Source: Streptomyces sp. NBC_00878
GTDB lineage: Bacteria > Actinomycetota > Actinomycetes > Streptomycetales > Streptomycetaceae
Reading direction: 5' to 3'
Assembly: GCF_026341515.1 (NCBI RefSeq)
Contig: NZ_JAPEOK010000001.1
Location: 7,936,001-8,000,000 of the forward strand
Length of the DNA stretch: 64,000 nt
The position numbers and the translations under genes are program-made. Under the pieces are notes generated by a model, which was given only the letters and a program-made list of their open reading frames with translations, had not been told where the DNA came from and did not search any database. This document shows positions 17,464 to 26,263 of this stretch, piece after piece. Every line of letters starts with the position of its first letter. Position 1 is the first letter of the stretch.

Positions 17464-17982
17464 TCAGTCCGCGAACCGGTCCCACAGCCGCGGCAGACGC
17501 TCCGCCAGCAGCGTCTGGTTCTCCAGGTTCAGCGCGGTGCCCAGCGGTTCGGGCGGCGCGGCCGGAATCCCGAGGTCCGGGGCGACCGTACCGGTGAGCT
17601 GCTCGTACGCCTCGTCCGCCGCGTAGCCCAGTTCCTCACCGTCCCCGTCGACCTCGTCGTCGAAGTCCACGAGGAGGTCGGCCAGCTTGTCGGGATCGTG
17701 CACGGCACCCTCGTACACCTCCCGGCCCTGGCCGATCAGCCAGCAGCGGAAGAAGTCGAAGGCGTCGTCGCTGGCCCCGTCGAGCAGGATCCAGGCCGCG
17801 CCCCACAGGTCCCACATGTACGCGCGGTTGTAGCGGGCCTCGAAGTGACGGGCGAAGTCCAGGACCATCTCGGGGTCCAACCGGACGAGCCGCTCCACAA
17901 GCAGGTCGGCCTGCTCCTCGGGGTCGCCCTCGGCGGCCTCGCGGGTCGCGTCCACCAGCTCCCAGAACTCCGTCTCGTCCAT
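17464..17982 (-). CDS. DUF4240 domain protein
   Basis: A 172-residue acidic protein: MDETEFWELVDATREAAEGD at the N-terminus, AYMWDLWGAAWILLDGASDDAF and FFRCWLIGQGREVYEGAV in the middle. These are DUF4240 hallmarks, a family often tied to toxin-immunity-like or regulatory contexts but without known function. ATG 17982 is the natural family start; no clear ribosome site is seen. Divergent from the SDR gene. Confidence 0.85.
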   Translation of the reverse strand: MDETEFWELVDATREAAEGDPEEQADLLVERLVRLDPEMVLDFARHFEARYNRAYMWDLWGAAWILLDGASDDAFDFFRCWLIGQGREVYEGAVHDPDKLADLLVDFDDEVDGDGEELGYAADEAYEQLTGTVAPDLGIPAAPPEPLGTALNLENQTLLAERLPRLWDRFAD

Positions 17983-18104
17983 CACGGGACAAGCATCGGG
18001 CCTCGACCCGGCCCGCGCACCCGGGGACAGGCAGATCGTTATGCGCGCACATGCCCGCGGAAAGTCCGACAGCAGATGTCGGCATTCGGCGGGATGCTCG
18101 CACC

Positions 18105-19076
18105 ATGGAGACGACAGCACAGAACACAGCCCAGAAGCCCGGCCGACAACTCGAAGGAAAGGTCGCCCTGGTCGCGGGCGCCACCCGCGGCGCCGGACGG
18201 GCCATGGCGGTGGAACTGGGCCGCGCCGGAGCCACGGTGTACGTGACCGGACGCACGACCCGCGACCACGTCAGCGAGGTCGGCCGGACCACCGAGACCA
18301 TCGAGGAGACGGCCGAACTGGTCGACGCGGCGGCGGGCACCCCCGGGCGGGGCATCGCCGTACCGACGGACCACCTGGAACCCGAACAGGTCCGGACCCT
18401 CGTCGACCGTATCGACCGCGAACAGGGCCGCCTCGACATCCTCGTCAACGACATGTGGGGCGGCGACGTCTTCCTCGACTGGTCGGCGGAGAAGCAGCCC
18501 GACATGTGGGACATGGACCTCGACAAGGGGCTGCGGATCATGCGTCTCGGCATCGAGTCGCACATCGTCACCAGCCACACCGCGCTGCCGCTCCTCGTCC
18601 GCAATCCCGGCGGGCTGCTCGTCGAGGTCACCGACGGCACCGAGGAGTACAACCGCCGCTACCGCAAACCCTTCTTCTACGACCTCGCCAAGACGACCCC
18701 CCTCCGCATGGCCCAGGACCTCGGGGAGGAGCTCAAGGAGCGCGGCTGCACTGCCGTCTGCCTCACCCCGGGCTGGCTGCGCTCCGAGACGATGCTCGAC
18801 ACCGCCTTCAAGGTCACCGAGGAGAACTGGCGGGACGCCTGCGCGTACGTCCCGCACTTCGCGATCTCCGAGACGCCCACCTACGTCGGGCGGGCCCTGG
18901 TCGCCCTCGCCGCCGACCCCGACGCGGCCCGCTGGAACGGCCAGTCGCTGTCCAGCGGCGGCCTCGCCCAGGAGTACGGCTTCACGGACGTCGACGGCTC
19001 GGCGCCCGACGCCTGGCGCTACATGATCGAGGTGGAGTCGCAGGGCAAGCCGGCGGACGTCACGGGCTACCGGTAG
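18105..19076 (+). CDS. Short-chain dehydrogenase/reductase
   Basis: A 323-residue SDR. Cofactor motif is ATRGAGRAMA after VALVAGA, favouring NAD(P)H; DILVNDMWGGD takes the place of the usual NNAG, and the catalytic pair is Y-x3-K in FFYDLAKTTPLR. Product and substrate unknown. The frame extends 18 codons upstream, but METTAQ at 18105 is the better start. Its last 17 nt overlap the end of the convergent WYL regulator gene, a pairing often seen between SDRs and WYL regulators in Streptomyces. Confidence 0.88.
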   Translation: METTAQNTAQKPGRQLEGKVALVAGATRGAGRAMAVELGRAGATVYVTGRTTRDHVSEVGRTTETIEETAELVDAAAGTPGRGIAVPTDHLEPEQVRTLVDRIDREQGRLDILVNDMWGGDVFLDWSAEKQPDMWDMDLDKGLRIMRLGIESHIVTSHTALPLLVRNPGGLLVEVTDGTEEYNRRYRKPFFYDLAKTTPLRMAQDLGEELKERGCTAVCLTPGWLRSETMLDTAFKVTEENWRDACAYVPHFAISETPTYVGRALVALAADPDAARWNGQSLSSGGLAQEYGFTDVDGSAPDAWRYMIEVESQGKPADVTGYR

Positions 19077-20073
19077 CCCCGGCGCCGCCTCCCCAGTCGC
19101 GTGTGTCGTAGTACGCCGCCGTCCGGGCCGTCGCCTCGGCGAAGCGCTCACGGAGCCCGGACGGTTCCAGGACCTCCACCTCGGGGCCGAGGGAGAGGAG
19201 CTGGGTGTACGCGACGTCGTACGACTCGACCGGCAGCGTGAGAGTCACCCGGCCCGCGTCGTCGGGCGGGCCGGCCACGGCCAGGGCCTCCTGCGCGGAG
19301 CGCGCATCGACGGTGTGTCTCAGCCGCAGCGTGCCCGCCTCGGTGAGCCGCACCACGACCGTCGCCCGCAGGATCGAGCGTGCGAACTGCGCCGCCCGTT
19401 CCGCCCAGAAGCCCGGCAGGTCGAACTCCTCGTCGCGACCGAAGCGTTCCTCGCCGGGCTCGACCGACGTGAACCGGTCGATGCGGTAGACGCGGAAGGA
19501 CCCGGCATCGGTGACACGGGCGCACACATACCAGACGCCCGCCTTGAGGACGAGCCCGTACGGCTCCAACTCGCGCTCCACGTCGGCCTCCTGGCGCCGG
19601 TAGCGCGCGGTGATCCGACGGTCGTCCCACACCGCCTCCGCGACCGCGGGCAGCAACTCGGGCGTCTTCGGGTCGGCGAACCACGCGGGGGCGTCCAGCA
19701 GGAAGCGCTGGGCCGCGGTGCGGGAGGCGTCCTTGAGGGAGGGGAGAAGGGCCGCCGACACCTTCAGCCGGGCGGCGGAGGCGGCGTCTTCAAGACCCAT
19801 CTCCCGCAGGGCTCCCGGTACTCCGGAGAGGAACAGCGCCTCGGCCTCGCTCCGGGCGAGCCCCGTCAGTCGGGTCCGGTACCCGCCGATCAACCGGTAT
19901 CCACCGGCCCGCCCCCGGTCCGCGTACACCGGGACCCCCGCCTCCGACAGGGCCTGCGCGTCCCGGGTGATCGTCCGCTCGGACACCTCCAACTCCCGAG
20001 CGAGCTCGGCGGCGGTCATGGAGGGCCGGGACTGGAGCAGCAACACCATCTTGATCAGCCGGGCAGCGCGCAT
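19060..20073 (-). CDS. YafY-type HTH/WYL domain transcriptional regulator
   Basis: A 337-residue regulator. The N-terminal DeoR-like HTH reads RAARLIKMVLLLQSRPSMTA through ELEVSERTITRDAQAL; a WYL domain follows (ITARYRR ... LEPYGLVLKAGVWYVCA...FRVYRIDRF), then the WCX extension. WYL domains bind nucleic-acid-type or other small ligands. ATG at 20073 (MRAARLIKM) chosen over an upstream ATG that lies within a family-1 repeat. Likely to control the convergent SDR gene, by context only. Confidence 0.9.
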   Translation of the reverse strand: MRAARLIKMVLLLQSRPSMTAAELARELEVSERTITRDAQALSEAGVPVYADRGRAGGYRLIGGYRTRLTGLARSEAEALFLSGVPGALREMGLEDAASAARLKVSAALLPSLKDASRTAAQRFLLDAPAWFADPKTPELLPAVAEAVWDDRRITARYRRQEADVERELEPYGLVLKAGVWYVCARVTDAGSFRVYRIDRFTSVEPGEERFGRDEEFDLPGFWAERAAQFARSILRATVVVRLTEAGTLRLRHTVDARSAQEALAVAGPPDDAGRVTLTLPVESYDVAYTQLLSLGPEVEVLEPSGLRERFAEATARTAAYYDTRDWGGGAGATGSP

Positions 20074-20098
20074 GTCTTCATGATGCCGGGTGGGTTGG

Positions 20099-20305
20099 TG
20101 CGGGTCGGTGGGGGCTGGTCGCGCAGTTCCCCGCGCCCCTGAAAGCGGGGCTGCGCCCCTGGCTTTCATCTTTTAGGGGCGCGGGGCTGTGACATTTGCG
20201 GCTCCGCCGCGATGGGGGTCCCCCCGCTCATGGGGGTCCCCCCGCTCGAGCGAAGCCGAGAGCGGGGGAGAAGCCGAGAGTGGGGGAGCGACCAGCCACA
20301 GCTCA
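20099..20305. repeat. Intergenic palindromic repeat family 1, copy C, with nested element
   Basis: Long copy between the WYL start and the aceE stop. Outer arms GGCTGGTCGCGCAGTTCCCC and GGGGCGCGGGGC pair in part. Within it a nested block shows ATGGGGGTCCCCCCGCTC twice in tandem, then CGAGCGAAGCCGAGAG, AGTGGGGGAG. It likely acts as the aceE terminator. Confidence 0.85.
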
Positions 20306-20317
20306 CCGGCAGCCGAA

Positions 20318-23023
20318 CTACAACCCGTACCTCTCCCGCGCCTCCTTCACCGCGGAAGCCGGCACCTCACCCCGCCGCGCGAGCTGCGCCAACGCCGCCA
20401 CGACGATCGACTGCGCGTCGACACCGAAGTGGCGGCGAGCGGCCTCACGGGTGTCGGACAGACCGAACCCGTCCGCGCCGAGCGACGTGTAGTCCTGCTC
20501 CACCCACTGCGCGATCTGGTCGGGCACCTGCCGCATGTAGTCGGAGACGGCGAGGACGGGCCCTTCGGCACCGTGCAGCGCCTGCCGTACGAACGGCACC
20601 CGGTCCTCGCCGCGCAGCAGCGCCGCGTCGGCCTCCAGGGCGTCCCGCCGCAGCTCCGTCCAGGACGTGGCGGACCAGACGTCCGCGGCCACGCCCCACT
20701 CCTCGGCGAGCAGCCGCTGCGCCTCCAGGACCCAGTGGATCGCCGTACCCGAACCGAGCAGCTGGATGCGCGCGGCGTTGGCGGCGCTCACGTTCAGCCC
20801 GGCCGACTCCGCCGTGTTGAAGCGGTAGAGGCCCTTGACGATGCCCTCGTCGATACCGAGACCCGTCGGCTTCGCGGGCTGCGGGATCGGCTCGTTGTAG
20901 ACGGTGAGGTAGTAGAAGACGTTCTGGTCCTCGCCGGGCGCCGCCTCGCCGTACATCCGGCGCAGCCCGTCCTTGACGATCGTCGCGACCTCGTACGCGA
21001 ACGCCGGGTCGTAGGAGAGGGCCGCCGGGTTCGTCGCCGCGATGACCGGCGAGTGCCCGTCCGCGTGCTGGAGGCCCTCGCCCGTCAGCGTCGTACGGCC
21101 CGCCGTGGCGCCGATGAGGAAGCCGCGGCCGAGCTGGTCGCCGAGCTGCCACATCTGGTCGGCCGTGCGCTGCCAGCCGAACATCGAGTAGAAGATGTAG
21201 AACGGGATCATCACCTCGCCGTGCGTGGCGTACGCGGTGGACGCGGCGATGAAGTCGGCCATCGAACCGGCCTCGGTGATCCCCTCGTTGAGGATCTGGC
21301 CGTCCTCGGCCTCCTTGTAGTACATCAGCTGGTCGCGGTCGACCGGCTCGTACGTCTGGCCCTTCGGCGAGTAGATGCCGAGGGACGGGAAGAGGCTCTC
21401 CATACCGAAGGTGCGCGCCTCGTCGGGGACGATCGGCACCCAGCGCTTCCCGGACTGCTTGTCGCGGACCAGGTCCTTGACCAGGCGTACGAAGGCCATG
21501 GTCGTCGCCACGTTCTGCGAGCCGGAGCCCTTGTCGAACGAGGTGAACGTCTTGTCGGCGGGGGCGGGGAGGGGAGTCAGCGTGTGCGTACGGCGAGCGG
21601 GGGCCGGGCCGCCGAGGGCCGCGCGGCGCTCCTGGAGGTAGCGGACCTCGGGGGAGTCGGCGCCCGGGTGGCCGTAGGGGACCACACCGTCGACGAAGTC
21701 GCTGTCCTTGATGGGCAGTTCGAGCAGGTCACGCATCTGCTTGAACTCGTCCGTCGACAGCTTCTTCATCTGGTGGTTGGCGTTCTTCGACGCGAAGCCC
21801 TGGCCCAGAGTGTGGCCCTTGACCGTCTGCGCCAGGATCACCGTCGGCGCACCCTTGAACTCCACGGCCGCCTTGTACGCGGCGTACACCTTGCGCGCCT
21901 CGTGGCCTCCGCGGGAGAGGTGGAAGCACTCCAGGATCTTGTCGTCGCTCAACAGCTTCGCCAGCTCGACGAGCGCCGGGTCGGAGCCGAAGAAGTCCTG
22001 GCGGATGTAGGCGGCGTCACGGGTCTGGTACGTCTGCACCTGCGCGTCCGGTACCTCACGGAGGCGGCGGACGAGGGCGCCGGTGGTGTCGAGCCGGAAC
22101 AGCTCGTCCCAGGCGTTGCCCCACAGCGACTTGATGACGTTCCAGCCGGCGCCGCGGAACTGGGCCTCAAGCTCCTGCACGATCTTGAAGTTCGCGCGGA
22201 CCGGGCCGTCGAGGCGCTGGAGGTTGCAGTTGATGACGAAGGTGAGGTTGTCGAGACCCTCGCGGGAGGCGAGTGAGAGGGCCGCCGTCGACTCCGGCTC
22301 GTCCATCTCGCCGTCGCCGAGGAACGCCCAGACGTGCGACTGCGATACGTCCTTGATGCCGCGGTTGGTCAGATAGCGGTTGAAGCGCGCCTGGTAGATG
22401 GCCGACAGCGGGCCGAGGCCCATCGAGACCGTCGGGAACTCCCAGAGCCAGGGCAGGCGCCGCGGGTGCGGGTAGGAGGGCAGGCCGTTGCCGCCCGATT
22501 CCTGACGGAAGTTGTCCAGGTGCTGCTCGGACAGCCGGCCGTCGAGGAAGGCGCGGGCGTAGATGCCGGGGGAGGCGTGGCCCTGGATGTAGAGCTGGTC
22601 GCCGGATCCGTCGGCTTCCTTGCCCTTGAAGAAGTGGTTGAAGCCGGTCTCGTAGAGCCAGGCCGCGGAGGCGAAGGTGGCGATGTGGCCGCCGACGCCG
22701 TGTTTCGCGCCCCGGGTCACCATCGCGGCCGCGTTCCAGCGGTTCCACGCGGTGATCCGGCGCTCCATCGCCTCGTCACCGGGCGCGGACGGCTCGGCGG
22801 CGGTCGGGATGGTGTTGACGTAGTCCGTCTCCAGCAGCTTGGGCAGCGCGAGGCCGTTGCCCTCGGCGCGTTCCAGTGTGCGGCGCATCAGGTACGCGGC
22901 ACGGTGCGGCCCGGCCGCCTTGGTGACGGCGTCCAGGGAGGCCTGCCATTCGGCGGTCTCCTCCGGGTCGCGGTCCGGGAGCTGGTCGAGCTCGCTCGGC
23001 TGGATTGCGGTGGGGTCGGTCAT
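20318..23023 (-). CDS. aceE: Pyruvate dehydrogenase E1 component (homodimeric)
   Basis: Thiamin-diphosphate-dependent decarboxylation of pyruvate and reductive acetylation of lipoyl-E2. The 901-residue length fits the homodimeric E1 class (E. coli AceE 887). The ThDP motif GDGEMDEPE ... NCNLQRLDGP is near residue 230, and AGRTTLTGEGLQHADGHS is the conserved C-terminal-domain element. ATG at 23023 follows GAAGGCGG. No aceF is adjacent; the E2 and E3 partners are probably sucB and lpdA, a few kb away on the same strand. The 335-bp upstream gap contains twin palindromes that may be operators. Confidence 0.96.
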   Translation of the reverse strand: MTDPTAIQPSELDQLPDRDPEETAEWQASLDAVTKAAGPHRAAYLMRRTLERAEGNGLALPKLLETDYVNTIPTAAEPSAPGDEAMERRITAWNRWNAAAMVTRGAKHGVGGHIATFASAAWLYETGFNHFFKGKEADGSGDQLYIQGHASPGIYARAFLDGRLSEQHLDNFRQESGGNGLPSYPHPRRLPWLWEFPTVSMGLGPLSAIYQARFNRYLTNRGIKDVSQSHVWAFLGDGEMDEPESTAALSLASREGLDNLTFVINCNLQRLDGPVRANFKIVQELEAQFRGAGWNVIKSLWGNAWDELFRLDTTGALVRRLREVPDAQVQTYQTRDAAYIRQDFFGSDPALVELAKLLSDDKILECFHLSRGGHEARKVYAAYKAAVEFKGAPTVILAQTVKGHTLGQGFASKNANHQMKKLSTDEFKQMRDLLELPIKDSDFVDGVVPYGHPGADSPEVRYLQERRAALGGPAPARRTHTLTPLPAPADKTFTSFDKGSGSQNVATTMAFVRLVKDLVRDKQSGKRWVPIVPDEARTFGMESLFPSLGIYSPKGQTYEPVDRDQLMYYKEAEDGQILNEGITEAGSMADFIAASTAYATHGEVMIPFYIFYSMFGWQRTADQMWQLGDQLGRGFLIGATAGRTTLTGEGLQHADGHSPVIAATNPAALSYDPAFAYEVATIVKDGLRRMYGEAAPGEDQNVFYYLTVYNEPIPQPAKPTGLGIDEGIVKGLYRFNTAESAGLNVSAANAARIQLLGSGTAIHWVLEAQRLLAEEWGVAADVWSATSWTELRRDALEADAALLRGEDRVPFVRQALHGAEGPVLAVSDYMRQVPDQIAQWVEQDYTSLGADGFGLSDTREAARRHFGVDAQSIVVAALAQLARRGEVPASAVKEARERYGL

Positions 23024-23146
23024 TGCGCCGCCTTCCGGATGCGGAGGGGGGTTCCCTCGTCGGTAAGGGGTTTCGGGGGTGCCCTTGGTCTTTGGCAGGA
23101 CAGGGCGGCAGGCTCTGGTGGGAGCCCGCGGTGACTGTAACTCGCT

Positions 23147-23237
23147 GATCGATGATCGATCAAAGGGTTCCCGGGCAAAAACTCTTGATCACGAGAAAGT
23201 AGGCACGGGGTGCCTTGACGGCAGGCACCAGGTGCCT
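23147..23237. promoter_or_regulatory. Candidate operators in the aceE upstream region
   Basis: Two 15-bp palindromes, AGGCACGGGGTGCCT (23201-23215) and AGGCACCAGGTGCCT (23223-23237), share arms AGGCAC/GTGCCT and are spaced 22 bp start to start, i.e. two helical turns. Nearer to aceE is the separate dyad GATCGATGATCGATC (23147-23161). They lie in the only gap between the GntR-regulator gene and aceE, which suggests regulation of aceE. Binding protein not proven. Confidence 0.6.
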
Positions 23238-23358
23238 TGTTTTCGCAGGTGAGGGTGCGTATGAGCAGGGTGTCGCTCTGCTGCTCGGAGTCGCTGGGGC
23301 TCGCTTGCCCAAGGTCAGGAGGGCCTGCTTGGCCACGACCAGGAGGGCTCGTTCGCGG

Positions 23359-23997
23359 TCAGGAAGGCTCGCTGCCCGTCCTTGGCGCGCAGCCCAGTAC
23401 GTGTGCCTTCACCAGTTCCGCGATCAGCGGGTCCCGGCGGCGGAACGCCTCCACCAGGGCCTCGTGCTCCTCCGCGTACGACTGCTGGACCGTGCCCAGC
23501 CAGCGGATCGACAGGGCCGTGAAGACCTCGATGCCGAGGCCCTCCCAGGTGTGCAGCAGCACGGAGTTGCCCGCGGCGCGCACCAGCTCGCGGTGGAAGG
23601 CCACCGTGTGGCGGACCTGGCCGGTGCCGTCGGCCTTGCGGTCGGCCTCGTACAGGGCGGTGACGTGCGGTTCCAGTGCCGAGCAGTCGGCCGCGAGCCG
23701 CTCGGCGGCCAGCTCGGCCGCGATGGCCTCCAGACCGGCCCGTACGGGGTAGCTCTCCTCCAGGTCCGCCGCGGTGAGATTGCGTACGCGTACGCCCTTG
23801 TTGGGGGCCGACTCGATCAGGCGCAGCGACTCCAGCTCGCGCAGGGCCTCCCGCACGGGCGTCTGGCTGACCTCCAGCTCGGTGGCGATCCGGCGCTCCA
23901 CGATCCGCTCGCCCGGCTTCCAGCGGCCGCTCACGATCCCCTCCACGATGTGCTCGCGGATCTGTTCGCGGAGCGAGTGGACGACGGGCGCGGTCAT
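23359..23997 (-). CDS. GntR (FadR-subfamily) transcriptional regulator
   Basis: A 212-residue regulator. The N-terminal winged helix (LREQIREHIVEGIVSGRWKP ... SQTPVREALRELESLRLIES) is typical GntR, and the all-helical C-terminal FCD domain carries the metal/ligand His region (TVAFHRELVRAAGNSVLLH). ATG at 23997 follows AAGGAG. It lies just upstream of aceE on the same strand, like PdhR beside aceEF in E. coli; a role in controlling pyruvate dehydrogenase is a reasonable inference. Confidence 0.88.
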   Translation of the reverse strand: MTAPVVHSLREQIREHIVEGIVSGRWKPGERIVERRIATELEVSQTPVREALRELESLRLIESAPNKGVRVRNLTAADLEESYPVRAGLEAIAAELAAERLAADCSALEPHVTALYEADRKADGTGQVRHTVAFHRELVRAAGNSVLLHTWEGLGIEVFTALSIRWLGTVQQSYAEEHEALVEAFRRRDPLIAELVKAHVLGCAPRTGSEPS

Positions 23998-24162
23998 TGA
24001 AGCTCCTTGGGTAGGGGCGCTCCGGCCCCGAGGGCGTTGACTTCTAGACAATAAGGCCGGGTTCGGCGTGGGGAGTGGTGCCGGGGGTGCTTTCGTGCAG
24101 GTGAGACGAGACTTACATGCGGTGGCGGTGTGCTGGGTTGCGCCGTGGGGCTGGTGGTTGTT

Positions 24163-24311
24163 CGCAGGCTGCCGGCCGTCCGTGGCTGGTCGCGCCCCGA
24201 TGGGGGTCCCCCCGCTCGAGCGAAGCCGAGAGTGGGGGAGGAGCCGCAAATGTCACGGCCCCGCGCCCCTGAAAGCGGGGCTGCGCCCCTGCTTTTGTCG
24301 GCCCGCAGCCT
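24163..24311. repeat. Intergenic palindromic repeat family 1, copy D, with nested element
   Basis: GGCTGGTCGCGCC, the nested GGGGGTCCCCCCGCTCGAGC ... AGTGGGGGAG, GAGCCGCAAATGTCACGG and CCGCGCCCCTGAAAGCGGGG are all present, here in opposite order to copy C. With the sucB terminator it accounts for most of the 390-bp gap between the GntR start and sucB stop. Confidence 0.85.
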
Positions 24312-24324
24312 GGCCGCAACGCAA

Positions 24325-24360
24325 AGGTGCCCCCGCCCGGAGAACCGGGCAGGGGCACCT
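24325..24360 (-). terminator. sucB terminator
   Basis: Sixteen-nt arms starting AGGTGCCCC and ending GGGGCACCT with a single C/A mismatch and an AGAA loop; on the minus strand it is followed by TTGCGTTGC. About 28 bp beyond the sucB stop. Confidence 0.75.
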
Positions 24361-24387
24361 CGTCGTGCGGTGTGGCGGCGGTGGAGC

Positions 24388-26193
24388 CTACAGGCCGAGC
24401 TCGACCTCGAACTCGCCCGCCTCCAGGATCGCCTTGACCGCCGTCAGGTAGCGGGCGGCGTCGGCGCCGTCCACCAGGCGGTGGTCGTAGGAGAGCGTCA
24501 GGTAGGTCATGTCGCGGATGCCGATGACCGTACCCTCCTCCGTCTCGATGACGGCCGGACGCTTGACCGTGGCACCGATGCCCAGGATCGCGACCTGGTT
24601 CGGCGGCACGATGATCGTGTCGAAGAGCGCGCCGCGCGAGCCGGTGTTCGAGATGGTGAAGGTCGCGCCGGACAGCTCGTCCGGCGTGATCTTGTTGGCC
24701 CGGACCTTGCCCGCCAGGTCGGCGGTGGCCTTGGCGATGCCGGCGATGTTCAGGTCGCCCGCGTGCTTGATGACCGGGGTCATCAGGCCCTTCTCGGAGT
24801 CCACCGCGATACCGACGTTCTCGGTGTCGAAGTAGGTGATCGTGCCCTCTTCGACGTTGATCCGGGCGTTGACGGCCGGGTGGGCCTTCAGCGCCTGGGC
24901 CGCCGCCTTCACGAAGAACGGCATCGGGGAGAGCTTGACGCCCTCGCGGGCCGCGAAGGAGTCCTTCGCCTTCCCGCGCAGCTTCATCAGGCGGGTGACG
25001 TCGACCTCGACGACCGAGGACAGCTGGGCCTGCTCGTGCAGGGCCTTGACCATGTTGTCGCCGATGACCTTGCGGATGCGGGGCATCTTGACGGTCTGGC
25101 CGCGGAGGGGAGAGGCCTCCAGGGCCGGCGCCTTCTTGGCGGTGCTCGGGGCTGCCGCGGCCGGAGCCGGAGCGGCCGCGGCGGCCTTCGCCGCCTCGGC
25201 GGCGGCGAGGACGTCCTGCTTGCGGATACGACCGCCGACGCCGGTGCCCTTGACGGCGGCCAGGTCGACGCCGTTCTCGGCGGCGAGCTTGCGCACCAGC
25301 GGGGTCACGTACGCGCCGTCGTCACCGGAGGTCGCGGCGGGAGCCGGGGCCGGGGTGACGGGAGCGGCCGCGACCGGCGCGGGAGCAGCCGGGGCAGGCT
25401 TCGGAGCGGGAGCGGCGGGCTGGACCGGAGCCGGTGCGGCTGCGGCCGGAGCGGCCGGAGCAGCGGGCGCCGGGGCCGGGGCCGCGGGAGCTGCCGGGGC
25501 CGGAGCCGGAGCAGCGGCGGCGGGGGCCGGGGCTGCCGGAGCCGGTGCGGCGGCCGGAGCCGCGCCCGGGGCGCCGATGACGGCGAGCTTCGCGCCGACC
25601 TCGGCGGTCTCGTCCTCGGCGACCACGATCTCCAGCAGTACGCCGGCGACCGGCGCGGGGATCTCGGTGTCGACCTTGTCCGTGGAGACCTCGAGCAGCG
25701 GCTCGTCCTCCGCGACCTCCTCGCCGACCTCCTTGAGCCACCGGGTGACGGTGCCCTCGGTGACCGACTCGCCCAGTGCGGGCAGCACGACGTCGGTACC
25801 GGAGGCGCCACCGGCAGGGGCGGCGGGGGCGGGCGCGGGCTCGGCGGCGGGCGCCGGAGCCGCGGGGGCCTCGGCGACCGGAGCCGGGGCGGGCTCGGCG
25901 ACCGGGGCCGGAGCCTCGGCGGCGGCCGGGGCAGGGGCGGCGACGGGCGCGCCCGTGCCGTCGTCGATGACGGCCAGTTCGGCGCCGACCTCGACGGTCT
26001 CGTCCTCGGCGACCTTGATGGAGGCGAGCACACCGGCGGCAGGGGAGGGGATCTCGGTGTCGACCTTGTCGGTGGACACCTCGAGCAGCGGCTCGTCGGC
26101 CTCGACGTGCTCGCCCTCGGCCTTCAGCCAGCGGGTGACAGTGCCCTCGGTGACGCTCTCGCCGAGCGCCGGAAGGGTTACGGAAACCGCCAT
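24388..26193 (-). CDS. sucB: 2-oxoacid dehydrogenase E2 (dihydrolipoamide acyltransferase)
   Basis: Core acyltransferase of the 2-oxoglutarate and probably also pyruvate dehydrogenase complex. 601 residues: two lipoyl domains with modified lysines K43 and K173 (each in [12 protein letters not shown]), long Ala/Pro linkers, an E3-binding domain ([14 protein letters not shown] ... [16 protein letters not shown]), and a catalytic domain with [17 protein letters not shown] at 26193. Transcribed with lpdA (70-bp gap). The E2 class (SucB) fits better than AceF by sequence feel, but in Actinobacteria the E2 may be shared. Confidence 0.93.
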   Translation of the reverse strand: MAVSVTLPALGESVTEGTVTRWLKAEGEHVEADEPLLEVSTDKVDTEIPSPAAGVLASIKVAEDETVEVGAELAVIDDGTGAPVAAPAPAAAEAPAPVAEPAPAPVAEAPAAPAPAAEPAPAPAAPAGGASGTDVVLPALGESVTEGTVTRWLKEVGEEVAEDEPLLEVSTDKVDTEIPAPVAGVLLEIVVAEDETAEVGAKLAVIGAPGAAPAAAPAPAAPAPAAAAPAPAPAAPAAPAPAPAAPAAPAAAAPAPVQPAAPAPKPAPAAPAPVAAAPVTPAPAPAATSGDDGAYVTPLVRKLAAENGVDLAAVKGTGVGGRIRKQDVLAAAEAAKAAAAAPAPAAAAPSTAKKAPALEASPLRGQTVKMPRIRKVIGDNMVKALHEQAQLSSVVEVDVTRLMKLRGKAKDSFAAREGVKLSPMPFFVKAAAQALKAHPAVNARINVEEGTITYFDTENVGIAVDSEKGLMTPVIKHAGDLNIAGIAKATADLAGKVRANKITPDELSGATFTISNTGSRGALFDTIIVPPNQVAILGIGATVKRPAVIETEEGTVIGIRDMTYLTLSYDHRLVDGADAARYLTAVKAILEAGEFEVELGL

Positions 26194-26263
26194 GGTTTCG
26201 GTTGCTCCTTACGAATTGCGGAAGTCTGTGTCGTCGCGGCGATGTGTTTCGACCGAGGGTCGG

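Noticed and set aside
20215..20290. The nested GGGGGTCC element as an IS or MITE with its own terminal inverted repeats
   Set aside because: It is only ~40-75 bp with no clear terminal repeats or fixed target duplication, so I keep it as a repeat rather than call it a defined mobile element.
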